DNA of 64,000 nucleotides. Origin: Puccinia triticina. Its lineage: Eukaryota; Basidiomycota; Pucciniomycetes; Pucciniales; Pucciniaceae. The position numbers were made by a program, and so were the translations under genes. Below, in pieces: positions 1-11,129 of the stretch (its first letter is position 1; the number at the start of each line of letters is the position of its first letter). The notes below the pieces were generated by a model that did no database searches, was not told the DNA's origin, and was given only the letters and a program-made list of their open reading frames with translations. The stretch covers positions 3,002,001-3,066,000 of the forward strand of contig NC_070567.1 in NCBI RefSeq assembly GCF_026914185.1, given 5' to 3'.

Positions 1-467
1 GACAGCGTTTCACTGATGGAGAGCACCAAGGTGAAACACTTCTACAGATCCATATGTGTGAGGCTGTATTCGAGACTCGCCAGCGCTGAGTGGTCGAAAA
101 GTGTAATTTCTAACTTGACGAAGTATACGGCCTGCGGGACGGCGTCCCCTCCAAGTACAGATTAGTCTATAAGTTGGGTTGCTCACTGAATCAGATAGTT
201 AGATTGATTGCCAGGCCCCCTATGGTGGATACTAAAACCGAGACGCTTGGCACATGGACGCTGGGATTATCTGAGAGAGAACAGCAGTTGTTCGGGTCCG
301 AACTCAAGCCAAGCCAAGGCTTCGGGGTTCGACTCGCGGAGTGGGCCTCTGTCAGGAGGGACTCCCTCCGGTCGGCGCCGTGCGACCGAGGCCGGCCGGA
401 CCCCGAACCGGCCAGTCTCGCGCTATCCAACCCGAGTGTATGCGCCTCGGCAGGGAATCGGGACCTC
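1..467. other. No recognisable gene; degenerate MITE remnant
   Basis: I see no convincing coding sequence. The open frames here overlap on both strands and lack a recognisable domain. Around 110-155 there is a short GC-rich stretch (AACTTGACGAAG followed by a GGGACGGCGTCCC palindrome) that resembles the interior of the MITE at 477-582, so part of this segment is probably an old copy of that family. Confidence 0.4.
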
Positions 468-591
468 ATGTGTTATCTAACTTAACTAAGCCCCTCCCTT
501 TGTGGAGGGGGGACGCCGTCCCGCAGGGACCCCTTCGGAGGTCGCTTCGCTCCCCCGAGGAGGAGGGAATTAGCTAAGTTAGATGTGTTAT
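468..591. mobile_element. 106-bp MITE with 9-bp target duplication (Mutator-like)
   Basis: The element runs from 477 to 582. Its ends are inverted repeats, CTAACTTAACTAAG on the left and the complement of CTAACTTAGCTAAT on the right, extending into CCCTCC. The direct repeat ATGTGTTAT flanks it exactly at 468-476 and 583-591. A 9-bp target duplication is the usual mark of Mutator-like (MULE) transposition. The interior is GC-rich and folds on itself and contains no coding capacity. Related AAGTCCCTCC or CTTAACTAAGCC ends recur at about 2125, 34225, 34870, 41607, 42165, 50880 and 51750. Confidence 0.8.
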
Positions 592-1315
592 ATGCTCGGG
601 CCCTCTGAAGCGAAGGACTTGGGGTCAACCCAGTCATGAAGGTCCACACCTCGATGACTGCTATCACGACACCGGTCATCGAGTTTTGGACGACTGCCGG
701 TCATCGAGGCATACTTCAATAACCGGAATGATACCGGTCACCAAGGGACACGCGTGTACAATGACTCACACCACAGCTTCGATGACCAAAATCATGTGTA
801 TGTACCAGTCTGTACCAGTCACTGATATGGGCACATTAGGGCACATCATACTTGAGACTGGCGTGATGCCGGTCCAATTTGAAGGTGTGCAACCAGTTTG
901 TTTTGGCAAGATTGGCGGGCCAGTAATACATAAATACATAGCTCACTTGTACCCTTTGTACACAAGTCCTAAGTTCAACCACCCCGATGTTGTACACAAT
1001 GGCCAAGGCCAGCCCTCCGCTGAATCCGGTTGATGTTGGCAATAAAAATTTTCGCAAGGATGTTTGCACCCTGTTGGTGTATCAATTCATACCTGGCCAA
1101 ATTAAATACAGCGTGCGTGTGGCTAGCATTCTGGCAGGGAAAGAGCTGTAAAAGCCCACCAGCACTGGTTTAAAATGAGAAGGATTTTCGTCGTTTGCCA
1201 CCCCACTCCACCAGTCCACACTTCCTCCTAGGATTACCCACTTATCAAGACGTGAAAGCTGCGCTGTCCATCGAATCTTCAACCATCCCAATACCCTTGA
1301 TCCAACCATCACAAG
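592..1315. other. Intergenic, with remnant of the ATGACCGG repeat
   Basis: No gene recognised. At about 645-735 there are several copies of the motif TCATCGAGG/ATGACCGG in both orientations (for example CACCGGTCATCGAG), the same motif that fills the inverted-repeat elements at 21923-23370 and 26300-27626. The remainder up to the secreted-protein start has no visible structure and presumably includes that gene's promoter. Confidence 0.4.
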
Positions 1316-1838
1316 ATGCTCCTCTCCGTCCTCTTGAAATTGTCGTTGGTTTTGGCATGCTCAGCGGCAGTCAGTCCCGCATTTAAGTGCGGAGACCCTG
1401 CCATGCCATGGGGAACCTGTGCCAACGTACTAGCAAGTGAAGTTTGGGGTACGTGTTTTCTATTTGTTGTGAACTTGTGCGTACATAGCTGACCCGACGG
1501 CCAACTTCGAACGTTCCCGACTCTACAGCGATACAAGCCCAGCCGCAGGCCCAACACGAGTTCCGCTGCGTCAGATATCCCGTTTATCCGGGCTCTAAAC
1601 TCATTCCCGGTCGAGAACCCACAAAAGCGCAAATGTGCTGTAAGAAGGAGGCGTATGAATCAACTGACAAGGGGGTGCGTTAGCAAATCAACTTTCCAGC
1701 CTATCTATTTTGTATATACACATCCTTATCTCAAAACCAATTAATCTGAAATTTTCCTTGATTTCCTAGGTTGCGATCAACGGCAAGATGAACTCATTAG
1801 GCAAATTCGGCGAGTTGTGTAGCCTGCCCACTTCCTGA
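1316..1838 (+). CDS. Small secreted cysteine-rich protein (candidate effector)
   Basis: My gene model has three exons: 1316-1448, 1529-1674 and 1770-1838, giving 115 residues, with GT-AG introns of 80 and 95 bp in phases 1 and 0. The protein opens with a classic signal peptide (MLLSVLLKLSLVLACSA, cleavage likely near residue 18-20). The mature part has exactly six cysteines (residues 25, 35, 58, 81, 82, 110), an even number suited to three disulphides, and two F-x-C motifs (FKC, FRC) reminiscent of the [YFW]xC motif of rust and mildew secreted proteins. It has no membrane segment and no domain I recognise. The extracellular destination is predicted from the sequence; a role in host interaction is inference. 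If intron 2 were retained the protein would end three codons later (GVR) with only five mature cysteines. Its downstream neighbour, the THOC3 gene, points toward it from the other strand. Confidence 0.65.
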
Positions 1839-2433
1839 GCCATTCAGTTGGCCTCTACCTGCCACTTTCCTTTCACCACAATTGCTGCACCACTTGAATC
1901 CTATGAAGTACGGAAATTAAATCGTTACATCCTATCACCCGAGTTTGTCATGTTGTTGGTGTGAAATGTGGGCATGGAACTCTGAGCCGTTGAGTTTGCC
2001 TTCAGGCTTTTGTACAAAAACCCTCTGATACCTAAGGCTGTGGTGTGAGTAAAACTCAGCCTTTTTCTAAAACGGACTGGCGTGTGGAAATCCAGTACGC
2101 TTGGCATCAGTTGCCCTCGAGAGCCTCAGACCCTAGTCCCTACGAGGGCTGTTCAGGTTCTTGGGCTGCTCATCGCATTGCGCCGCTCGTAGGGAGGGAG
2201 GAGGATTTGGCTAAGTTGACACGATCCCCTCGGTCGTCGGCGGCCGGGAGACCGGCGGGCAGGTGGCGTGAGTTCTCAAGCAGCGCTTGAAGAAGCGAAG
2301 GTTAAGAAAAGGCGGAGCCAGAGGGGACGACATATAGAGACGAATGATTGATTGGATATGCTTTGCATTAACACCTGGGGGGTGAATGCGGTTTGATAGG
2401 CTATGTATACACGGGAAGACATAGAGCGAAAAA
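1839..2433. other. Intergenic between convergent genes, with a MITE-like inverted repeat
   Basis: No gene. Between about 2125 and 2220 a left arm with CTAGTCCCTACGAGGGC faces a right arm with GCTCGTAGGGAGGG followed by TTGGCTAAGTTGAC, resembling the AAGTCCCTCC MITE family. I could not find a clean target duplication. The segment must hold the 3' ends of both flanking genes. Confidence 0.4.
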
Positions 2434-4200
2434 TCAACAGGCCAGATTGGTCACCCGCACATTACCTGCCTTCTCGTCCCCGGCGTAGGCCAAGACGTAT
2501 TTGGACGGATGCCAGGCAATGCTATTGACAGGATAGGTCAAGTTGTCGATTTTGCGGACTTGCTGCCCTGTTGATACCGCCGACTATGGTCCGACACGCG
2601 CAAGAGAGATGTCAGTTGTTTTTGGGGTTGCATTTGTAAAAGAGAAGGGGGGGGGGGGAGAGGAGACTGACGACGTCGATAAAGAAGTCTTTGCCCGCAA
2701 CCGCGATGAAGTCGCCATCATAAGAGAAACTGATCGTCCGTACATCCGATCTGTGTTCAAGAATAGGCGCAATCATTCGCATCTCAGCGCGATTCGCATG
2801 CGGATTGAAGGCGAGAATGGCTCACTCCAGATGGGCAAAGGTGTTGACGCAATAGAATTCTTCCAGGTCGATCAGGCTGACTATTGAATCAGCGCCACCT
2901 ACCGCGATGTATCTACACACGCATATCCGTAATTAAAGAGCCAACCATGCGACTGGCGTTGAGATAAACACATTCTCAAACGCTCTTGCATGATTTCCTA
3001 GACTTACCGTCCTCTAGGGTCAATATCTAGAGGCAAAAAAAGAGATGATGATCGTACAGTTAGACGAGATACTTGTTATTTTGTTTACTTGTTCAATTCT
3101 TGATCAACAAAAGACAGAAATTGACATACCGATGCAATTGATGACACAAGCATGGGCTTCGTATCGGTGAAACTCGGTTAACTTGGCAGCGTCACCTTCT
3201 CTCGAGAACGCGTAGGTAACCACGGAGCCGGCGCCGGTGGGCACGAAGAGATAGTCGCCCGAATGGGAAAAGGAGACCTCGTTGATTTGATCTTTTTGTC
3301 CCTTTAATCATCATCATCATTCATTCATTTGTTCATATTACCAATTCCATCTCTACTCTTCCCGATAAATGCTGGAACCTGAACAGATGAGGGAAGGGAC
3401 CAACTTCACTGGCGGTAGGACTTCTGGAATATTCGACGTGTTCTGCGAGTTTTTTACCGGTCGAAGAGTCGTAGAATTGGAGCCGGTCTTTGGAGTCTCC
3501 GATCGCGACGATCGACGCATCCGGCGACCAACAGAGATTGAGGAACGAGAGTTTCGAGTCGTTTTCGACCGTCCGGATCGGTTTGGATCCCTCTACACAT
3601 GCCGAGCCGGTAGTACATCGGTCAATGGGGGAAGGAGAAGGAAATCGGTGGATGCTCCTCACGTCGGATGTCCCAAAAGCGCAGCGTGCCATCCTCTCCC
3701 GCGCTGGCCAGTCTTTCAGGATGAGTAGGATCCCATCGCAACTCTGGAACAGAAAGAGACGGTTAGAGCCTCCTGTCCCCTATCTCTCGCTCTCTCGGTT
3801 CTCCTTTCTCTGTTGAGTGAGTCTGTGGATGGTTGAAACGAGCATACGGTTGATCCGACTGGAATGGCCCTTGAGTTCGGCGGATGCCTTGCCGTCTGAT
3901 CTAGAGATAAACGTCCGGGGTATGGTTGGAGGATGGCGTCCATGGCTGTTAGTGGGGCTCGCTCTGATGGTGGGCAAAGTAGGGGCAGCGTACAGTCAGC
4001 TCGCTCTGGGTTCCATATTCGTATCCCCTCGTCCTTCGATCCGCTCGCCAGTTTCCTTCCGTCGACCGACCAGCTGAGGGTGAAGACACTACAGCGGACA
4101 GGGGTGAGTTCCTAGGGTGCGGCCACGGCTCGACGCAGAGAGAGACTCACGGCCCGGTGTGGCCGGGGAGCAGTCGAGTGGCGGGTGGTTTGAGAGCCAT
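2434..4200 (-). CDS. THOC3: THO complex subunit 3 (THOC3/Tex1), WD40 protein
   Basis: Spliced by hand into ten exons on the minus strand: 4200-4151, 4088-3994, 3895-3848, 3743-3663, 3592-3438, 3301-3130, 3026-3008, 2912-2826, 2750-2672, 2583-2434; all introns are GT-AG and phases agree, giving 311 residues (the human protein is about 350). The end of the fifth exon could instead be 3405. WD40 signatures follow in order: GHTGPVFTLSWS near residue 13, WDPTHPERLASAGEDG then LRFWDIR, LNLCWSPDASIVAIG, INEVSFSHSGDYLFV, INCIDIDPRGRYIAVGGADS, VRTISFSYDGDFIAVAGKD, and NSIAWHPSKYVLAYAGDE. Their order and the ICWSPD, GDYLFV and AWHP blocks match THOC3, the beta-propeller subunit of the nuclear THO/TREX complex that couples transcription to mRNA export. 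One exon is only 19 bp. An intron near 2647-2659 holds a run of 13 G. The gene is divergent from COQ5. Confidence 0.9.
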
Positions 4201-4296
4201 CGGCGTGGTTCCGGGTCGAAGTGGCGGGCGAGCGCCGCACTGGAGGCTTCCTTACCGCTGCCCCCGCCCGCCGACTCCCGCCGAGAACCACCCACG
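4201..4296. promoter_or_regulatory. 96-bp shared 5' region of THOC3 and COQ5
   Basis: Only 96 bp separate the start codons of THOC3 (4200, minus) and COQ5 (4297, plus). Both promoters must overlap here or extend into each other's transcribed region. The stretch is very GC-rich and has no TATA box that I can see. A bidirectional promoter is inference from spacing. Confidence 0.6.
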
Positions 4297-5455
<1,159 letters not shown>

Positions 5456-6416
5456 GACTCCCTCGTCTGACCCATCCACCAGCTCCAGACTTGAATCTCA
5501 CTCCTGTCTGTGGACACTTTGTATATTCTCAGCCACACAAACATACTCAAAAGTAGCCTCCTATTTATTTATTCCCGTGCTTGTATCACTTGCTTCCAGT
5601 CGATGTGCTCGTGTCTCTCGATAGAGGCAGGCATGAGTCCCTATACCATGTCACGTGTCAATCAACCATGTTACCCTCTAAACTCAACAAAAACAGATGA
5701 GAATGTTACAACAATGATGTATCAGATGCCATATATATACTTGCTTGTTTGAAAGGTATAATCAATATCCTGTTATCCTTGCCTCATGGTTATGGGAAGG
5801 GCCATACTTTATGGCGGGTGGTTTGATACTCCCGAGAAAAAAAATGCTATTGGGAGACTTCTCTTTGACTCTGTAGGGGGCTACAGAGTCAGATCTACAG
5901 CCTCTGGGACTAGATTCTAGATTACAGGCTACAGATCTGGCTCTGCAGGGGACTACAGAACCAAAGGGAAGTCTTTCAAGGAATGTTTCCTGTGTCTGTT
6001 TCTACTCCTCCCGCCACTTGAACTGATACCGCTACATTGAGCCTAGGGGAAATTACTTGATTTTGCGTCCCACCAAACCTAAGCACTTTCTGAGAAGGGA
6101 AGGTCAATTTCAACAAGGGATGACTGCTGATTGTGCCATCGGCATGTGAAACACCGTATCCTTGAATCAGATAACTATGCAAGTCCTGGCCGTCAATTTA
6201 TCCAATGTTTATCACACACTCGACAATTTAAAAGATAGTACGCATGCCTGGCTGTTTCTGTCAGACTTGCTTGGCTGAGGAATCAGCTGCTACTGCGTAT
6301 TCTCTCCTTGCATATTTCTCTCGCTTGTTTGAGCGGCACCCTTTCAAACTTTGTATGCTCATACCTGTTTGCTTCTGCTGTTGACCGCCGGTTGATTATG
6401 TAAGACCAAGGCAAAC
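5456..6416. other. Intergenic with small inverted-repeat element at 5853-5977
   Basis: The first part is the COQ5 3' untranslated region. At 5853-5977 two arms of about 50 bp are inverted copies: GAGACTTCTCTTTG and a CTGTAG/CTACAG-rich stretch on the left mirror GAAGTC, CCAAAGGGAAGTC and a CTGCAG-rich stretch on the right. This looks like a 125-bp MITE, but I found no certain target duplication. The rest up to 6416 shows nothing recognisable. Confidence 0.45.
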
Positions 6417-9368
6417 ATGCTGTGTAGTAATTCTTCCTTGTCCCTGATCAAGAAATCTTTGGATCTTTTCTGTGTTTCTTTCCTGAGTATTGATTTAGGT
6501 GCTATGGTAAATATGAGATGCATAAAATGGCTAGGAGCTGGTTTCTTTATGCTTCAATGCTGGGGAGGCATGATTCCTGAACCTGAACCAATGGAAGTGT
6601 GTAAGTACTAGATATACCCCTCCGATGAATAGCTAATGAAAGGGCGGAATTTTTGGATGGAAATTACATAATTCATCCTTCCTTGTACTGATTTCATGAA
6701 ACACTCCTTCAGTCAACAATATCTATCAACATCCCTCATTTGAAGGAATCTCTTGGGGACCTAGATATAAAACTCCAAAGAAGAAGTATCACCTTGATAG
6801 GATAACAGAAACACTGCAAAAAATTGAAGGTAAACCCTTTTCCAAAGAATCCTGGTTGCTAGTTTGAAAAAAAAATGCTGATCTTGGCACATACATCAAA
6901 CAAAGATGGTCAAAGTCGGTTATCCAACATGATAGGTATGTACCCATATTTGCTAACTTTTGGAATCAGAAGGCAACTGATTCCAGCTTTGATTAAACAA
7001 TGATTATTGGAAGCAGTTAAAGACTTGGCTTCAATTGTATGCCACGGAAGGATTGACCTTGAGGGATCATGGGAAAAATACATGGTTAAGAGTAGGTTTA
7101 CCAGAATTTCAACAGAGTCTAAATTTCCAAGCACTCCACTACCAGAAAAGAATGTGGAGAAGCTTCTATACAGCTGGTGCAGTGGGAGTTTTGTTGGTTG
7201 GACACGGTTAAGTACTGATCCCAAAGGTTGGGAGATTTTGGTTGCTAAAAGTACTGAACTTCAAAGATTGAAGGTCAACCAAGGAACAGTCAGCCTTGCA
7301 ATTGATTTTCACACATTCTCAATGGCTTGGAAATCCTCTTTTGTTTATGACTCAATTGGTAAGTCAAACACTAGCTTCATCATCAGAAACTTAAGTGCAA
7401 GGCTTCATAGCCAATTCTGACATATTTGAATGACTGAAAATTATTTCATTAGCCTATGCATTGGTGCATTTCCAAATTATGTCTGATTGGCCCAAATTTA
7501 GGGGAAATGCCTTAATAGAAAGACTCTCCAAAACATGCCATCAAAAGACACTCTCAAAAGCTGATGCTTTCCAGAGGATAATAAAAATGATTAAAGTTGC
7601 CAAGCCATACAAGGAAGAGCCCATAAAATTTGATACAGAAATGGTGTACCCACTTCAAGCACTAGAGGATTGTTGGTAATAATTTCTTTTTCCTCAGTAC
7701 ATGATAGCTTTTGGGGTAATTGGCATGCCTGATAAAAATTTATGTTTTTGAAGTCATTTTTGTTGCTCAAGAGCTGAGGCAGCCATTTCATGATGAAGAA
7801 AGTTTCTTGATATTTTGGGAAAGGATGGATGAAGTTGCAAGGCAAAGTGGGTTAGAGGATGCAATGAAAAACTTCCAAAAAACTTGTTCCTGCTTTATCA
7901 ATGGAAGGCCATTTGACAACTCAATTGAGTATTACAAACTTCTTTCAGAAATTGGTTCAGATATTCAAAGTGGAATTGAAGATGAGAAGAAGAAAGCTGG
8001 TTCTAATCAGGTCTTTGAGCTCCACAGATATGCAGGCCCAATTGATGTTGGAAAAATAAAAAACTTTCTTCAGGATTCAAATAAAAATTCAAAATCTGTT
8101 GGAGCAATGTTATTTTACAAAGTTTCATTAGCAATAAACTATGTTGAAGAGTTCTTGCAAGATGCAAGAAAGTCAAAAATAATCCTCAAAAACTTCATTC
8201 CCAAGCCCCGGGCCAGAAAATCACAACTACTTGTGATAGGTATGTCACTCAAATTTCAAGCATTTATGTTGAAAATATTAAGGAATCTTAATCATTTCTT
8301 TGATATTTCATCAACCTGTCTTCTTTTGATTTAGCATGCATTACCTATGAGAACCTTTTGCCTATATACCAGGACAATGAATCTGTAATAAACTACAACT
8401 TCAATGTTGAACTGGAAGGACACAAATTTCCTTTTTTGGTTCAAAGCTTTTTCTTTAAATTTTTGGGCAAAAACCATCAATCTCTCAGGAATCTTCAAGC
8501 AGAATTAACAGAGGTGGTAAGCACACTTCATGGAAGTTTGGAAAATCACTTTAGCCAAAAATATAGGGAATTGAGAACTAAAATTGCAAGGTTGGAGCTC
8601 GAAGCAGGAATGGGATTCCTCACCCCAGAAGAAATCAAAAGAAGATATGACAATGAAATTTTGAATGCAGTTATAGAATGTGAAGCTCAACTTATGCTTC
8701 CATATGACAAAGTTCTTCTCAAAGAACATAAAGTTTCCTGGAGATTGGTCAGATCATTAATTTTAGAGTACTTCAGCTCTATTAGTTTTCTAAATGCAGA
8801 GAAACTCATCAAATTGCTAAAAAAAGGTCAGGCACTTGCAAGAAACTCACTAATTATCAATCGTCTTTGTGAGTAAATTTATACCAAAATAATCTATTTG
8901 ATCTTAACCTCAGCTCATCTAGTTGAATGTTCTGAAACCATAGATAATTGCATGATGATTAAAGATGAAGAAGAGAAGAGCCAAATTTTCCTCCATGTAG
9001 GAGAAGAATTAAAATTGCTCAAGGATAATTTGAAGCAAGAAGAGTGGAAAATATTATGGGACATATATCAATCAACTAGAAAGAAAATCAAGCCATCCCG
9101 TCACTCATTTTGGAAAGATCAGAATATCCAGAAAATTTCAAAATTGCCATATCATTCTGCCAAGATTTTGGATGATATATTGTTTGATTGTTCGAAGAAA
9201 CACTTGCTTACAGAGTCCACAGGAAGAACTCTTGAAGAAGCTTATGGAGCAATCCCAAGGGATTATTTATCCAAAGAAGTTAAGCAGAAACTAGACATTG
9301 TTTGTGAACTTTGGAGGATTCAGGATGTTGACAGGAATTATGTGCTCAAGACAAAAGAGATCAAATAA
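6417..9368 (+). CDS. Unrecognised eight-exon gene, paralogue A
   Basis: Exons by splice sites and comparison with paralogue B: first exon ending 6600 (ATG at 6417 or 6504), then 6713-6829, 6906-6935, 7014-7358, 7453-7671, 7754-8239, 8335-8868, 8914-9368. From the 6504 start this gives 760 residues in one uninterrupted frame. Conserved blocks shared with B include the first-exon CWGG motif, RFTR..ST, SLAIDFHTF.MAWKSS, GRPFDNS..YY.LLSEIG, YVEEFL.D.RK, INYN..VE.EGH and a C-terminal LWRI. The second half is rich in Lys, Glu and Leu and probably helical. I recognise no domain and propose no function. The 5' end is uncertain: a start at 6417 would give a hydrophobic leader of moderate quality. The whole frame is intact, unlike B. 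The DNA is AT-rich compared with THOC3 and COQ5. Confidence 0.7.
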
Positions 9369-9759
9369 TTTTTCTATTATTTTTCAGATTCAAATAATAA
9401 ACATCCAGGTTGAAAACTATTTCACAAATTAGAGCAATTCTAGAAACTCTGAACTTATTATAGTAATATTCTAGTTTTACTGGCGTGTTTGCAGCACCCA
9501 ATAACTAACAAAACTCTGGGTAGGACAACTACCAACTAGCATCAAATTTTCCAATTCTTTCTTGTTGATTTCAGATGTACACAGAGACCTGCTGACACCC
9601 AATGTAACTCAATATCAAATTATGTAGAGCCAGATTTACTGGTTCTGGGTGATATCCTGAATTCTGTCTATTCAGTTTTTTTTGCATGTAATTTGTTCAT
9701 TGTTTTGTGAAAGCTTTTTTTGCCCCGTAGTTTTGATAGCATGATAAATCTAACTTTAA

Positions 9760-9790
9760 CTAGAGGCCAAGGCGGCTTCACCGCTGGAAA
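9760..9790 (-). mobile_element. Helitron 3' terminus (minus strand), first of two
   Basis: Read on the minus strand it ends in a short hairpin (GCGG TGAAG CCGC), about ten bases, then CTAG, followed by T. This is the standard layout of a Helitron 3' end (CTRR with an upstream hairpin, insertion between A and T). A second copy starts at 9960. No matching 5' end is assigned. Confidence 0.55.
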
Positions 9791-11037
9791 TAAAATAGTA
9801 ATCCTCAAGTATTTAATTAAACCTGCTACCCAGAAAGCCTTTGACCATCACCAATGGCCTGGGGGTGGATTAGATTTTTTGAATGAGCCTCAAGGCAAAG
9901 GAACTATATTTTCCCAGATTCTTCACTGTTTTCCAAATTACCAACTATCAATAACAACACTAGAGGCCAAAGCGGCTACGCCGCTGCAGGGTCTAAGCAG
10001 GTTTAAGCTCCCTGGTCCCTGCATGCCCCTTCCTTGCTGAATGGCCTCACCTCCACCAGATAACCAGTCCAACTCATTAGAATATTTTCAATCTATTGAT
10101 TTCAGACAGGTTCATCAATCTTGGAGTTTGCTGCTTACAAAGTTAGGACTCCATAAATGATTATTATCTCCAGTTCTTTTGGAGAACCAAGCATCCCGTC
10201 CCCACTTGTAGTGTTACTATTCCAAAAAAAAGAGGGAAGAAGAATGAAAAAGATATCAGCTATGTGATCTGTCAGGTGTACTGGGGAAAGTAGGATGAAA
10301 TGAGGCCACCTCAAGAAGAAATAATTTTAAACATCTTCATTGGATTCTTTCCAGTTCAAGGTTGGAGATACTTTCATCATGCTCTTCAAATCCGGATCAT
10401 TCATAGTGGTCTGAGGCTACATGTCTAACCAACTAATTTTTTTAGTCCCAGACATGTTAACATTCATTCAAAATTGTGGCTCCTGTTCAGCAATATTCTT
10501 TTTGCTAAGGTGTGGAGAAGTAGATAGTCAAGACAGACAACCAATTGCTCATCAAACATTATAAACATTATGATAACCCGCGGCCAGAGGCAAGAAGTCC
10601 ACACTCCAAAAAGCCTCACAAAGAATTTCGCGAAGAGCAAAGAGCTAGTTAAACTGGGCTCACAATGGTGTAGTTGATGGTGGGACAGTAGGGCTTGGAG
10701 CAAGAGGGATGTAGAATCATTGGTTGGGAGGGCAAGCGGGGTTGGATGGATCATGGAGGTCTGGGTGGGGGGCTGCAGAGCCAGTTGGTGATCTATCTGA
10801 GCGTGGTCGATGGAGTGGAAAGATGAGAAATCAATATACAATTAACAACAAAAGAACAAAAGTACCTCTATAAAGAATTATTATGTATATATATATGTGA
10901 GTGTGTGTGTGTGAAAAGCTTCCCGAAATCGTCTAAGATAATAAGATTAAAGAAACGGTATAAGGACAAACTACAAAGTGAAGAATCTGTTGCTGGTAGA
11001 GGAGTAAGGAAGATGTCAAAGTAAGAGAAGACAGCCC

Positions 11038-11050
11038 ATATATGTATATA

Positions 11051-11081
<31 letters not shown>

Positions 11082-11082
11082 C
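11038..11082. repeat. (TA)n microsatellite
   Basis: An almost pure TA dinucleotide run, interrupted by a few G and AA steps. Confidence 0.9.
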
Positions 11083-11129
11083 ATGTAGGAGCACGTTAGG
11101 CTGGATCTTAATGGTGCGCCGAGGGCCAA

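Larger units (their letters stand above)
9369..11129. other. Non-coding stretch with two Helitron 3' ends
   Basis: No gene recognised; open frames here (9720-10040, 10464-10841) have no domain and compete with other frames. At 9760 and again at 9960 a minus-strand Helitron 3' terminus is visible: CTAGAGGCCAA, then a small GCGG-loop-CCGC hairpin, preceded on the plus strand by A. Around 10880-10915 there are TA and GT microsatellites. Confidence 0.5.

Noticed and set aside
3369..4077. Plus-strand frames over THOC3
   Set aside because: They overlap WD40 exons that splice cleanly on the minus strand.
10464..10841. Minus-strand 125-codon frame
   Set aside because: No domain, no signal peptide and no supporting splice structure.
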